NCBI GenBank assembly: GCA_030847615.1
Contig: JAUMIR010000001.1
Coordinates: 30,317,501 to 30,381,500, forward strand
Direction: 5' to 3'
DNA: 64,000 nucleotides
Source of the DNA: Gambelia wislizenii
Lineage: Eukaryota; Chordata; Lepidosauria; Squamata; Crotaphytidae
This document shows positions 12,911 to 34,895 of the stretch, piece after piece. The position numbers were made by a program, and so were the translations under genes. Numbering within the stretch: the stretch's first letter is position 1; each line of letters begins with the position of its first letter. The notes under the pieces are model-generated. The model was not told the origin of the DNA. It saw only the letters and a list, made by a program, of their open reading frames with translations, and ran no database searches.

Positions 12911-13894
12911 TAGTTCAAAATTTTCCATACCTTGGCTTAGTCATTCATCAGAATGAATACTGCAGTCAAAAAATCAGAAGACTAGGACTCGGAAGGGCAG
13001 CTATGAAGGAAATAGACAAGATCCTGAAGTGTAAAGATATATCATTGAATACTAAAGTTAGGATTGTCCATGCCATCATATTTCCCATTTCTATGTATGG
13101 TTGTGAAAGCTGGACAGCGAAGAAAGCTGATAGGAAGAAAATCAACTAAATTGAAATGTAGTGCTGAACGAGACTTCTGCGGATACTGTGGACCACTAAA
13201 AAAGACAAATAAATGGGACTTGGAGCAAATCAAGCCTGAACTCTCTGTAGACTGAGACTGCCGTACTTTGGATGTATCATGAGAAGACATGACTCATTAG
13301 AAAAGGTAAAAGGTAGAAAAAGTAAGGTAGAAGACAGTCGGAAGAGAGGAAGACTGCATTACAAATGGATAGACACAATCAAGAAAGCCATTGCCCTGAG
13401 CATGCAAGAGCTGAGCAGGGCTGTTGATGACAAGGTGACTTGGAGGTGTCTCATTCATAAGTTGACTTGACGGCAGTTAACAACAATAAAGATGCCTGCA
13501 TATGTGGAACCTTGACCACATGGCAGTGTTTTTTCACTGTCTACCAAATCATCAAGTTACACGGTAGGCTTTAGTAACAGTATCTGACCTATACATGTGG
13601 AGTGTGAGCCATGAATATTCCACAACTGAGAGAGAAAGGGTGAATCACACAATGGCTTGCTCCCTCACTGTGTACATTGAGCATACATATTAAATTTTCT
13701 GTCAACCCAATAATCTCTTATAAAAAAATGTCAATGAAAGATGACACATGTATGAGTACGTCAGTTCCCATCATTCTTGGCTGCAGGAATGAGTAACATA
13801 TGGCATACCAGATATTTGACTAGAATTCCTATTAGCCCTGCCAACTTGGCCAATAGTGAGGGACCGTAAGAGGGACATCTGGAGAGTCCCCAGC

Positions 13895-14022
13895 CTTTTA
13901 GTGGAGAGATTGTCAGCCTGTGGTCTCCCAGTTTCTGAACTACAGCTCCCATCAGTCCTAGCCAGCATAAACAGTGGTGAATTTATAGGAGTGGCAGTGA
14001 AGCATCTGGAGGGCCCTAAGTT
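13895..14022. mobile_element. hAT-like palindromic MITE
   Basis: Interior ctacagctcccatcagtcct and right arm gaagcatctggagggcccta identify the family. Confidence 0.6.
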
Positions 14023-14491
14023 GCTTGCCTGGAGGGCTATATATACTTCTTAAAGCTGGGATCACCAGGAGCAAGGGATTCATTAAGACTTCGACCTAGT
14101 AGAGTCCCTGCATATACTTCTCTCAGCTATATGTGAATGTCTACTGTTCATTCCTGTGGGATAATATAAAGCACCACACTTAGGGATGCTGTTTCAGTGG
14201 AGCAAACCTGACACTGTGGCGGAGGGTCAGGCACCTTGCAGGGGTGCTTCCAGGAGAGACTTTCATTATGCAGTCACCCTGCTGCATTTATGGAGTTTTA
14301 CTCAAGGGGTGGCCAGGGCTGTGTCCAGATGTCATTGTCATTTATTACCCTCCTATCTGTTTTCATTACTTCTCTCATTTGCTTTGCCACACAACAACTT
14401 AAAAGGATGGAAACCATGAATCTACACAATGCCTTTTGACTGTCAGCTCTAGCAGTGGTCAGGAACCAGCACTGGTATAGGCAGTCATGAC

Positions 14492-14763
14492 CTAGAATCA
14501 TAGAGTTGGAAGAGACCACAAGGGCCATCTAGTCCAACCCCCTGTCATGCAGGAATACCCTATCAAAACACTCCCGACAGATGGCCATCCAGCCTCTGTT
14601 TAAAAACCTCCAAAGAAAGAGACTCCACCACACTCCAAGGCAATGCATCCCACTGCCAAACAGCTCTTACTGTTAGGAAATTCTTCCTAATGTTTAGGTA
14701 GAATTTCTTTTCCTGTACTTTGAGTCCATTGCTCTGTGTCCTAGTCTCTGGAGCAGGGGAAAA
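14492..14763 (-). mobile_element. CR1 LINE 3' end, first part of a split copy
   Basis: Begins tagaatcatagagttggaag, the inverted CR1 3' terminus, and runs to ctggagcagggga. Its continuation is at 16397-16762. About 20 bases expected between the halves are missing. Confidence 0.85.
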
Positions 14764-15790
14764 CGACCAAATATCAGCCGAGTTTCACAAAGAAGCTTTA
14801 CTCTCTACCAAAGAAGGCGATGGACAAGCTTCAGGAGCCTCTCATTGATGCACCAGTTTCAGCGTTATGTCATCTGCGATATTTTGCCGTGATGGGGGGG
14901 ATACCCTGAAGGTCCCATAGGATAGGCACATGGACGTAGCGCTTAAACGAGCCCACAAGGCGCTGTCCCTGGCCATCAGGGCTTCAACAACCGCAACCAT
15001 GATGGCCCAAGCTGCTCTCCAGTGGTCCAAGGATGCCTTGGCCGACGTTCTCAAGTCCCAAACTAGGTTCAGTCAAGACTTGAACAAATTGGTAAAAGTC
15101 TCTGCCTTCCTGGCTGACAGTACCCTGGACTCTGCCCAGTACTGCGCCAGGGCTCAGGGCGCAACTGTGGTGGCTAGGAGACAGGTTTGGCTGAAATCCT
15201 GGAATGCGGACTTCAAGTCAAAGCAGAGTCTGGTCTTATCACCATCCCTGGGTGAGAAGCTATTTGGCGAACCCCTAGAACCAGTCTTGGTGGAGGACAA
15301 GGATAAACAGAAGAAAACACTGACTTCTGCCTGCAGACGGGAGGAACGGTTACCGAGATGGTATCATGCTTTTCGTGCCTCAGGGGGACAGCAGGGGACA
15401 TCTTCGTCTTTGAGTTCCTCCAACTCGAGATTTCAGGTTCCCCAAACCACGCTGGGGTGACAATAGATACCACTGCAGAAACCAGCAGGGAGGATCAGGA
15501 AAGACTACACATTCCCAATCTTCCAAGAACACTCCCAAGAATCAACAATGACAGCCCCCCTCTGGTGGGGGGAAGGCTGCAGGCCTATGTAGAGATATGG
15601 GAAACTTTACCTCGGATAGATGGGTCCTGCAATCCATCCGACAGGGCTACAGAATAGAGTTCTCACAGCAACTTCCACGTTCGTTTGTCCCCACACCAGT
15701 TCCAACAGATCCAGAAAAGCAGAGCCTGATGGCGGATGCCATCCATCACTTACAGCTGGGTTACAGCTGGGTACCATAAAAGAGCTGTCA
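14764..15790 (+). mobile_element. DIRS gag/RT-linker fragment of a second family
   Basis: The reading frame 14930-15460 codes 176 residues with ARRQVWLKSWNADFKSKQ and LFGEPLEPVL, characteristic of DIRS Gag C-termini. At 15555-15770, VGGRLQAYVEIW and SDRWVLQSIRQGYRIEF are the conserved lead-in to the DIRS reverse transcriptase, in different frames. The protein differs from that of the 23.5-29.8 kb element, so it is a separate lineage. No terminal repeats are present. It sits between two halves of a minus-strand CR1. Confidence 0.8.
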
Positions 15791-15799
15791 GGCTAGCAC

Positions 15800-16396
15800 T
15801 CATAGGCTTCTGGGATCAATAGAAGTATAGTGTCCAGATCAAGGGAAGTAATAGTGCCGCTCTATTCTGCCTTGGTCAGACCTCACCTAGAATACTGTGT
15901 CCAGTTCTGGGCACCACAATTCAAAAAGGATATTGACAAATTGGAGCGTGTCCAGAGAAGGGTGACTAAAATGGTGAAAGGTCTGGAAACCATTCCTTGT
16001 GAGGAGAAACTTAGGGAGCTGGGTATGTTTAGCCTGGAAAAAAGACAGTTAAGAGGCAATATGATAGCCCTGTTTAAGTATTTGAAGGGATGTCACGTTG
16101 AGGATGGAGCAAGTTTGTTTTCTGCTGCTCCAGAGATTGGAACACGGAGCAATGGATGCAAGCTCCAGGAACAGAGATTCCACCTCAACATTAGGAGGAA
16201 CTTTTTGACAGTAAGAGCTGTTCGGAGTGGAACGCACTCCCTCGGAGCGTGGTGAGGTCTCCTTCCTTGGAGGTCTTTAAACAGAGGCTGGATGGCCATC
16301 TGTCGGGGATGCTTTGATCGTGATTTCCTGCATGGCAGGGGGTTGGACTGGATGGCCCTCATAGTCTCTTCCAGCTCTGCAATTCTATGATTCTAT
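15800..16396 (+). mobile_element. CR1 LINE 3' end (ORF2 C-terminus)
   Basis: Codes [34 protein letters not shown] and [15 protein letters not shown] in one frame (15830-16255), then the CR1 3' terminus ending in aattctatgattctatga. It is nested, with the DIRS fragment, inside the minus-strand CR1. Confidence 0.88.
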
Positions 16397-16762
16397 GACA
16401 TCCCTTCAGATATTTAAATATGGCTGTCATGTCCCCTCTTAACATCTTCCCCAGGCTAAACACACCCAGCTCCCTAAGTCACTCCTCATAGGGCATGGCT
16501 TCCAGACCTCCCAGCATCTTGGTCACCCTCCTCTGGACATGCTCCAGTTTGTCAATATCCTTCTTGAATTGTGGTGCCCAGAACTGGACACAGTATTCCA
16601 AGTGAGGTCTGACCAAAGCAGAATAGAGTGGCACTATTACTTCCCTCGATCTAGACACTATACTCCTATTGATGCAACTTGGAATAGCATTGGCTTTTTT
16701 AGCTGCTGTGTCACACTCCTGACTCATGTTCAGCTTGTGGTCCACTATCCCCGCCCCCACTT
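16397..16762 (-). mobile_element. CR1 LINE, second part of the split copy
   Basis: Resumes at catcccttcagatatttaaa and codes, on the minus strand, [20 protein letters not shown] and [14 protein letters not shown], the CR1 ORF2 C-terminal region upstream of what the 14492-14763 part encodes. Confidence 0.85.
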
Positions 16763-17202
16763 TTTAAAAGACATTTTCAAGTTTGTAGGGAGTAAGGAAA
16801 ATAAGTTTTAGAAGCTGACCCCCAATGTTCCAGAAGAGGAATATAGGAATGTAGAAGACACTTCCTCTTGAACCAGGAGTTTTAATTCAGAGGAGGAATT
16901 TCTTCTCTCATCTTTAAAGCCTCGAGGCTGTGACTGATTCAGAGTAACAAGGAAGCAATGCCAGGTTTAGAGTGAAACCAGATCAGTTTCTCCATTTGAT
17001 GTTGCACTGAAAATCCCATTAGCCCAAGTTTCTCCAGGTGAAGGGGTGGGCATAGGGGCATGAGGAAAGTATAGAAACTTTCTGCCCTGCCCCCACAAAC
17101 ATAACACCATTTCAAATGTGATGTCTAGTAGCATGCATTAATGACAAAACTAGATCACTGTCACCCTGCCTCCTCCACTAAGAGATTAATGAGTTAAACC
17201 AG

Positions 17203-17320
17203 GCATAGACAACCCGTCAACCCTCAGGTGTTGCTGGGCTGTTAGTTCATCTGCTCTAGCCAGCATAGTCCATGGTGAGAGGTGATGAGATTTGTAGCCC
17301 ACAAACTGTCCACTCCTGAC
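17203..17320. mobile_element. hAT-like palindromic MITE, diverged
   Basis: caaccctcaggtgttgctgg at the left, agatttgtagcccacaaact at the right. Confidence 0.5.
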
Positions 17321-17559
17321 TGAAACTTTCATGGAGATTTCTTAACCACTTTTAAGGAGTTACAGCCCTCATAAGGTTGTGTACAAACTGTAAATAGAAT
17401 CTAATTACACAGCAGTGCAAATGCAAAATGACCATTCTTCAAAGATAAATGTGAACACCTCTCCAATGAACAGTACTAAAAATCCACAGGACGGCATTTA
17501 ATAAAACACAGATTGAAATACAGACTATTATTTAGGAAACTGATAATGACAGAGCCTTG

Positions 17560-17968
17560 TGGTTTACTACATTTATTTTGTACTGTATTTCACCTTTTTC
17601 TAAGTTTGGGACTCAAGGTAGCTTACAACAGTTAATATAAACATACATAGTTAAAATTCACAGCAACTAAACTATCTTAAAATTAAAATCAGTTAAAAAC
17701 AAAACAACGAAAGTCCAGCACATTACAAGGCCTGTTTCCCCTAAAAATCAATTCTCAGAGGCCTACCAGAATTTTTAAAAAGCTTTTACCTGCTTGCAGA
17801 AAGATAAGGAGGTTGGCAGTCTAGCTTCTCTAGGAAGGGAATTCCAGAGCCTGGTAGCAGCCACTAAGAAGGCCTTCTCCAGTGTTCCCACCAAATGTAA
17901 CTGAGAGGATAGTGGGACAGAGAGAAGGGCCTCCAGAGAAGATCTCAAAACACGGGCAGGAAGATAAG
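17560..17968. mobile_element. LINE-type 3' remnant, family uncertain
   Basis: Includes gggactcaaggtagcttaca, gggaattccagagcctggta and agagaagggcctccagagaa, a combination common in reptile LINE 3' regions. No coding remains. Confidence 0.5.
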
Positions 17969-17974
17969 GGAGAA

Positions 17975-18195
17975 TATTTATTTATTTATTTAATACCCCC
18001 GCTCTTCAGCCACAAGGCTATCAGAGCGGCTTACAAATTGTTTTAAGCAATAGCGATTTACACATCTACACTGCATTAAGCAGCTTCCAATGTGTGTTAG
18101 CTAATTGCCCCCAGAAGCTGGGTACTCATTTTACCGGCCTATGAAAGGATGGAAGGCTAAGTGAACCTTGGAGCCCGCTAGAATCGAACTACAGT
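17975..18195 (-). mobile_element. tRNA-derived SINE (type B), reverse
   Basis: Starts with the ATTT-rich tail, then ccccgctcttcagccacaag, aattgccc and tcattttaccggcc. It matches, inverted, the complete copy at 55549-55845 but lacks its tRNA-like head. Confidence 0.75.
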
Positions 18196-18977
18196 GTTTC
18201 AAATAACCTGGACCTATATGAAATATATAAAAATAATCTAAGATGTATGACATAACATAAAAGAACTATGTTGGGTCAGATTAGCCTATCCAGGCTTCCA
18301 TTCTGCTTTCCCAATTACCAGGTAGATGCATCTGGGAAAACCATAAGAAAGACATCAGCAGAATGGCCAAAAAACCCCACCCATCTGTTCCACAGCGACT
18401 AGTATTAAAAGACTGATCCTAGACGCTAATAGCTTTCATGACTAAAAGCCATATGCTGCTTCTCCTCCATTAATTTGTCTAGTATCACTCTCTTAAAATC
18501 ATTTAACTTGATGTGCATCACTGGATCTTTCACTGTTAGTTGGCAAACACCAAAATATTTTCTGGCAAACGCTAAATGTAGACAGATTGAGGAAGATGGT
18601 TTTTAAAGAACACATAGTTGCAGTAACTGTTGAGGAAAAAATACAGGTCATAATGGTATTCTGAATAAGGAGTCTGACAGCATGTGTGTTCATTGGAGAG
18701 AACAGCAGACTTGACTCACACAGGTATATGGTTATGTTCAAATATACCAAAGAACTTTAGAGACAGCACTAACCAGTGCTTACAGTGATATCTTACTGTC
18801 AAAATGTTGATTGCCATTGTCACTGTTGAAAGTAGTGTTTGCCCAGAGAAGGGAGATGATTGATATCCATCCTATTGCCCACCCCCAACCGGTTGAACAG
18901 GGCTCTTCAGATGTTCTTTCACAGCCACAGACTTGCTTCCTAGGCTTGCGAGTCACAGACCTATTTCCAATTGCCTA

Positions 18978-19125
18978 GAGAGGGAGTGGGATCTCTTTCT
19001 CTGGATGTCTTCAAAGAGAGGCTGGACAGCTGCCTGCTGAGGATGCTGAATTCCTTCACTGAGCAGGGGGGTTGGATTTGATGGCCTGTGGAGCCCTTTC
19101 TAACTTTCTGATTCTATTATTATAC
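18978..19125 (+). mobile_element. CR1 3' end, short
   Basis: Contains ctggatgtcttcaaagagag, ggggggttggatttgatggc and tttctgattctat, in CR1 3'-end order, diverged. Confidence 0.65.
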
Positions 19126-19284
19126 TGCTTGGAACAAGTTGGGTTTTTACTATGTTCCCTCACCTGCTCTGAACCTTGGGTCACATGGTTGGAGGCTACT
19201 GATGACCCTTTATCAGCGCACCAGGACCATTCAGACTTTTCAAGGGGCCAATGCAACAATTGTGTATATGACTTAGTCTAAAGC

Positions 19285-19745
19285 TGGGGTGGGCAACTGG
19301 AAGGCTAGGGGGGTGCATTAGCCCCTAGGAGATGGGGGGAGTACCTGTTCTTGCAAAAAAATAAAAATTAAAAAATGTTTAACCCCCAAATGCCTCTAGG
19401 GAGTATAGGGGCATCATCACTATTTTGGGGGTTTCATAAAAGGCCTCTCCTGGGCCTAGGTTAGCTCATGGGGTCCACAAAATATGGTGAAAATGCACCC
19501 CACACCCCCTAGTGGACATTTTGGAGCATTTCAGGGGGGATCATATTTGAAAAATTTGGCAAAAGGGGACTTCCAAACATGGTGGAAATGCCCTTCACAC
19601 CCTAGAGTGCACTTCGGGGCATTCTGGAGCAAATGGGGAAAAATGTTTGCAAAAGAAATACTTTTAGTCCTGGGGGCAGGCGCTCTGGGAGGCTGCATGA
19701 AGCCCGCAAGCAACACTGCCCCCCCCCGGTCTAAACAAAAAATTA
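19285..19745. repeat. Unclassified repeat with internal direct duplication
   Basis: Two related stretches, aaatgcaccccacaccccct with acattttggagcatttcagg (about 19490-19545) and gaaatgcccttcacacccta with acttcggggcattctggagc (about 19583-19632), lie about 94 bp apart. No coding; family not recognised. Confidence 0.5.
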
Positions 19746-20029
19746 AAGGGTTCCTAAGAGTTGATGAATACCATAACTCTGAAATTAGGGTTTCTAACCA
19801 GTTTTTATTGGGTGAGCACATTTTAACTGAATGAGTGATGTTGGCACAATTTCTTGTTCATGTAGTGAATATTCATACTTATAAAGACTTCATGATGTTG
19901 TAATACCTGGATGGTAGCTGCAAGCTATTTTCATGTAAATTTTTGCAGTAGAAGAATAACTTTAATAAGCTTCCACCTCTCACCTTGTTTTAGACCTATC
20001 CATGAACAAAATCCAAAGCTGAGAAAATT

Positions 20030-20125
20030 TACTTTTTGGGATTACAGCTCCCAGAATCTCCCAGATGACATGACCAGAAGATGTGCTGGCTGGGGAAGCT
20101 CTGGGAGTTGTAGTCAATATTTTAT
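20030..20125. repeat. Short inverted-repeat element
   Basis: gattacagctcccagaatct opposes agctctgggagttgtagtca; similar short element at 34545-34628. Confidence 0.45.
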
Positions 20126-21267
20126 TTGCTCCAGCGCTGGCACATTGTTGGTGCTTTTCTAGGAGTACAATCAGGTCAATGAAAGATTATGTTTATATTT
20201 GAGCAAATGATTCATCCCTTTATATTGGAGTAGGGAAGATCTCTGTAGAAGAGAATGTCCCTTCATATGTGAAAGCCAGTCTATACACCTGGTGGAATCA
20301 TGTGGTAAACCTTTTCTTTTGTATCTTATTACTTCAGATTATTGGTGAGAAAATCACACTTTTGTGCTTCTCTTACAAAGGGAAAGACAATAACAACAAC
20401 AAAACCCTGCACAACAATAGCAGTTGAGGGAGAATACTGGGCTGAACATATTTCTTATACCTACTTGTTTGATTTCTCATGGGGAACACTGAATTGGCTG
20501 TTGTACAACCAATTTTCTAAGGCTGTGCCATGCTTAAAAATAGTACATTTCCATTTTTTCATGCTTTAAAGTATCGGGGGGTTCTGTCCCTGCTTCCTAA
20601 CCCAAAGGTCAGAAGTACCTAAGTTTTCCTATATTCATTCTGGCATGTTAACAACAGCTCTAAATGAATGTTTAAGAAGCTGAGGTTTTACTGCAGTTCC
20701 ACCAACCTCTTCTTCAGGGCTATTTCAGCTACTAAGACTCATGCCTGGCTTGCCACCTGAAACAGGCATTGTTCCTCTACCACTATATCTTTGAGGAAGA
20801 TTGACATTCCTTGTCTTATACCTGTCATTATGTATTTAGCCAGATTTCCTGGAATTTGCCATTTGGGTCACCTGAGCTCCTAAGTTTGCAAAGACTGGTC
20901 TTACCTAGTAGTCAGATCAACATCTGTATTCCCCTTGAGGATTCTTTAAGCATTGGATTATCAGGAAATTATTACAAGAGAATAAGTTGCAGCTTAATAG
21001 GTTTTAGGCTTTTTATTTACATAATCAAATCAGTAACATACATATATTACACTCCCTTTGGGGAGGAACATAGACTTCTCAATCTATATGTGTGTTTGAT
21101 TTTACATAAGGAATCTGACATTACATAATATTGATGCACAGTTATCTGTTGAGGCACTTTACATACCTAAACAGGCATCTGTTATAGATTGTTAACAGAT
21201 ATATCTTCATCTGTATATTGGAAATAGAGGCCTCTATTAATATCACTTTCTACAACAGGCATTATAA

Positions 21268-21492
21268 CAGTAGTCCCTTCATATTCGCTGGGGTTTTGTT
21301 CCAGGACCCCCGTGGAAACCAAAATCCGTGAATACTCAAGTCCCATTATATGCAATGGCATAGCAAAATGGCATAGCAAAATGGGCATAGCAAAAAGGTT
21401 TGCTTTTTGGATTATTATTTTTTAAAGACTATTTTCAAGCTGTAATACTTAAATCTGTGGATACCAAATCCATGGATACGGAGGGACAACTG
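21268..21492. mobile_element. Tigger/pogo-like MITE
   Basis: CAGTAGTCCCTTCATATTCG at the left and ACGGAGGGACAACTG at the right. An internal duplication of atagcaaaatgg lies around 21360-21390. Confidence 0.82.
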
Positions 21493-22225
21493 TGTTACAG
21501 TGAAGTATCTAATAGCCTAACTACTACTAGCCCTGTTGAGTATCGTACTAACATTAGGCACAGCGTAATAACAACTGTTGTAAATAGCTGGGGGCACAGT
21601 TGGTGGCATCAGTCAGAGACCAACTTGCCCTTATCTACTCTAGAGTAGATTTATATAGAATATAAAGCCACTCCTTATATTCACTTCTGTTTATCAGAAG
21701 TATGTTGCACTAGGCTTTCCTTGTCAGCCAATTAGAAATGAGGTTTACTGATGTATGTTAACTGCCAACACTTCTTTTGTTTATATTATACTTGCTGATC
21801 CACATCTTCTACCAATGTAGGAACATCACTAGTGTATTAGGACTGGTTACCTGCCATCAAGCATGACCTGGCATGACTAAGGTCTCTTTCACTCCTTCAG
21901 TCCACCTGGTCTTGCAGGGTTCTTCTTTATCTTTGTTGATTTGTCTGGCTACCTGCCTGAACACCCAGAAATGTAACTCCCCCAAGTATAAATACTGTAT
22001 TTCTCTCAACCCCATCACAACCCCATATTCATTTACCTGTACTCAATAGTTTTACGTTGATTTGCTGCTAATACCCATTCCAAGGCTTTATAGGTGCAAG
22101 CTAACTACTGTATATTTTTTTAAAAGCACCCAGCCTATAACATTCGAATGTGAAGCCCTCCCCCATGCAACTTGATGAGGGTAAAGTCTAGGAGAAGCTG
22201 TACCACTTTGACTCTTTAGAACAGA

Positions 22226-22352
22226 GGTAGGAATCATGCAGCCCTTCAAAAGTTATTAACTGCAACTTCCAGACGTCCTAGCTTACATAGTCAGGAGTGA
22301 GGAATGCTGGGTGGTGCAGTCCAACATCTGCAGGGCTACATCATTCCCAACC
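22226..22352. mobile_element. hAT-like palindromic MITE
   Basis: tgcagcccttcaaaagttat at the left, ccaacatctgcagggctaca at the right, interior aacttccagacgtcctagct. Confidence 0.65.
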
Positions 22353-22726
22353 CTGCTTTGGAATGTATAAACTAGTGCTGACCAAGTGGGAGATGTGTAT
22401 ATATATGGGATGCAGAAGATGAGGACTATTTTTTATTCATGCATCCCTCCCATGGCCTCACTAGCACTCCCAACACAACCAGATGTCATGTCATAACATT
22501 CCCAGTTTTGTTTTTGGACAGTTTTGGGAAGTTGGGGGTGGGGAATTAAGCTTTGTGGGAGTCTTGGGAGTTATTGGAACAAACTCACTGAATTCTGTGC
22601 AGTTTTGAGATTTTAAAATCTGTATTTTTTTTTAAATGGGAAGGGGTTGTGTGCTGCAAAATAGCCCCCCCCCATAGGCTTCAGTTTCCTCATGCCTGAC
22701 ATCTATTTACCTAAGCCAAAGTGTGA

Positions 22727-22729
22727 TTG

Positions 22730-22760
<31 letters not shown>

Positions 22761-22762
22761 TG
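22727..22762. repeat. (ATTT)n microsatellite
   Basis: Eight or so TTTA units about 180 bp upstream of the exon at 22944. Confidence 0.8.
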
Positions 22763-22883
22763 GCAAAGGCCACTGGCTCTTTTAATATAAGCAGTATTGC
22801 TCCCAGGTATGTCTGTTTGTTTTGTTTTTGTTTTTTTAAGAGATCCTGTACTACTTTCCTAACAGGTATTCACAAAGGTCTGA

Positions 22884-32742
<9,859 letters not shown>

Positions 32743-33690
32743 ACGACCTACTTTGGCCATCTCTGCACCCTATCTCAGATGCTGACAGCTTCACTCATAA
32801 TGCAACTGCATCTCAAGAGGAGCACTATTTTGGATCTTTCAGCTGCAGCTTCACATTAGAAATCTCATGTGTCAGACATACATAACTTCTACGAAACGGA
32901 AGAGCACTTGTGTCACTGGAGAACACTAACCCATATGGGACCACCCTCAGACTAGATAGGGGAGCCTCCTCCCTTGCTTGGTAATTTTTGTGGACTAGCA
33001 GCTTTGGTGAATGCACTTTACCATCCTGTTCTGCAAGCTGTGTTTTACCTGATTGCACAGAATGAGCTCCAGTAGCTCTTACTTGAAGCACTGGGCCCCT
33101 GAGCTGAGGTACAGAGTCTAACCTCATCCTTAATGTGGACCCTTTCCACTATATGGCACTGCTGAGAGAAGCTCAACCCCAACTGTGCCCTCCTTAGCTG
33201 GCTTACTCACTCTTCCAGTGCCTAATCCCAGGCTCTATTTTTGGTAGGCCCTACCTTAGCAGTGTCTCTTTGCACTGTATAACCCTTCTCCCTCCCTCAA
33301 CCTTCTGTGATGAGATCTCCCTGAAATGAGTATCTTTATTTTTCAGAATTGTACTTCTGAAGCTATGGAAGAAAGGGGCACAGGAATTTTCGTTAGCTGA
33401 AAACAATTTTTGGGAGCTATTAAATGGACAACTCAAGGCAGAAAGAGACAGATTTTAACTCCATAGAAATGCAGTATATGTGTACACTCCACTCAACAAG
33501 CTTTGTCCCCCTCCTCTCTCCAAACTGGCCTTGTTGCCTGTGTCTGCCTTAGGATGAACAACAACTGTAGTGCAGAGCAATGGCAATAACTGCAGGAAGA
33601 CCTGCTGCTATTTAGCCATATATTACCCTTGATTCACTTCTGATTGTTCTTGGTTTTAATTTAATAAATAAAAATGATCACAGACACTGG
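32743..33690 (+). other. Probable 3' UTR of the unidentified gene
   Basis: About 0.95 kb between the stop codon and overlapping AATAAA hexamers at 33663-33668 and 33667-33672. No mobile element is recognised in this stretch, which fits a transcribed 3' UTR. Cleavage would be expected about 15-25 nt after the hexamers. Confidence 0.5.
33663..33672 (+). terminator. Tandem AATAAA poly(A) signals of the unidentified gene
   Basis: Two overlapping AATAAA hexamers, followed about 25 nt later by a TG-containing stretch (ctggtttgctgagc). This is the first strong candidate downstream of the TGA at 32742. Confidence 0.5.
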
Positions 33691-34544
33691 TTTGCTGAGC
33701 ATACTCTCCAGAACAAATATCTCCTATTTCTCTCTTGCATTTACATCTTAACTGAATAGCAACTCTGATAATGGAGTACGGCACAGGGCAAAGTTTTCTC
33801 CGAATTTTTTTTATTATGCCAAAATTATATAAGAAAAGGAAAAAGGAAAACTAAAAGGCACATCAAATACAATAAACTAGTAGTACAATAGTGGAACATA
33901 AAAATCTATGCATGAACTTCAGTGAAAGGCATCCAGATATTCAAAGGGTTGTCTGTATGCCACACATTCAAATGGTGGAAGGGACATAAGGTCTTATGTC
34001 CACTGAATAATAAGTGGACATTTATCTTGCCATTGTTGCAGTAGAACTCTTTTGACCAGAATAAGAGCATGGAGGATCATTTCTACTGATCAGTATCTCA
34101 TTTCCAAGAAAAAGGTAATGTATCTTAATGGCCTGTTCCAGGAAGCTATAACTGCATGTAGCCAGATCATATGCTTAAAAGACTCACCATATGAATGACT
34201 ATGCAAGTGGTTGGAAGACTTACTCATAGCTTTATTGAAAAGGTGTAGTGGTATTTGCTGTATCTGGAACTTACTTTTTTGTTGAATAACATACAATTGA
34301 AGACCCACAGATACAGTGGGTAAGGAAGCCAAGGTCATAGGCAGTTGATTACGCAGGAGAGGGCAAGGTGCCGTTACCTCTACTAAACACACAAAGACCA
34401 TCACATTTGCAGGCCTGCACAAAAAAAACCACAGCACATGAGCACATCACTTCTTTTCTACTGAAAAATATAATACAGTAATAGTGCAAAGGCAAGCCTG
34501 TAGTTCTGAACATAGGAAGTTGTATTGCTGAATCAGTTTTTTCA

Positions 34545-34630
34545 GCATGGAACTCCCAGAATTCCCTAGGCCAGTCTGGCAACAGGTGAAGTTTGCTAGG
34601 GGAATTCTGGAAGTTATGGTCTAAATAAAG
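34545..34630. repeat. Short inverted-repeat element
   Basis: ggaactcccagaattcccta opposes ggggaattctggaagttatg with a loop of about 30 bp. Confidence 0.5.
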
Positions 34631-34671
34631 TTTTCAGATAGATAGCTCTGTAACAAACAGGTTCTTTAGTA

Positions 34672-34895
34672 CAAGTCGACCCCTGTATCCACAGATTTGG
34701 TATCCACGGTTTCACTTATCCACATCCAAAACATGTTATCTCTAGGCATTTCTAGGTCCTCCAGTGTGATTCTATGGTCAACTTCCAGCATTTGTCCCAT
34801 TAAAAATAATAGGGTTTCCTATTATCTATAGTTTCAGGTATCCACGGGGTGTGTGTGTCTTAGAACGTATCCCCTTCGGATACAGGGGTTGACCT
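34672..34895. mobile_element. Tigger/pogo-like MITE
   Basis: Ends CAAGTCGACCCCTGTATCC and GGATACAGGGGTTGACCTG in TA context. The arms are almost perfect complements over about 20 bp. Confidence 0.85.

Larger units (their letters stand above)
10134..13490 (+). mobile_element. BovB (RTE-type) LINE ORF2 remnant, interrupted twice
   Basis: Reverse-transcriptase blocks in order: RNYRTIVLIYHKQVMLKILQ and DVQAGFRKGRGTRD (10795-10935), then after an insertion SKAFDCVDH, VRQGYILSPYLFNLYAE (12390-12440), then YGCESWTAKKA (13095-13130) and the 3' tail ending in acaacaataa. This series is the RTE/BovB reverse transcriptase and downstream region. Stops and frameshifts make it dead. Interruptions: Penelope element (about 11001-12196) and Tigger-like MITE (12681-12910). 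Confidence 0.85.
19746..22225. other. Gene-free apart from one MITE and a short inverted repeat
   Basis: Holds the inverted repeat at 20030 and the MITE at 21268. Any additional upstream exon of the unidentified gene could lie here, but none has both splice sites and an agreeable frame that I can defend. Confidence 0.35.

Noticed and set aside
16093..16362. Minus-strand open frame as a gene
   Set aside because: Antisense shadow of the CR1 ORF2 C-terminus.
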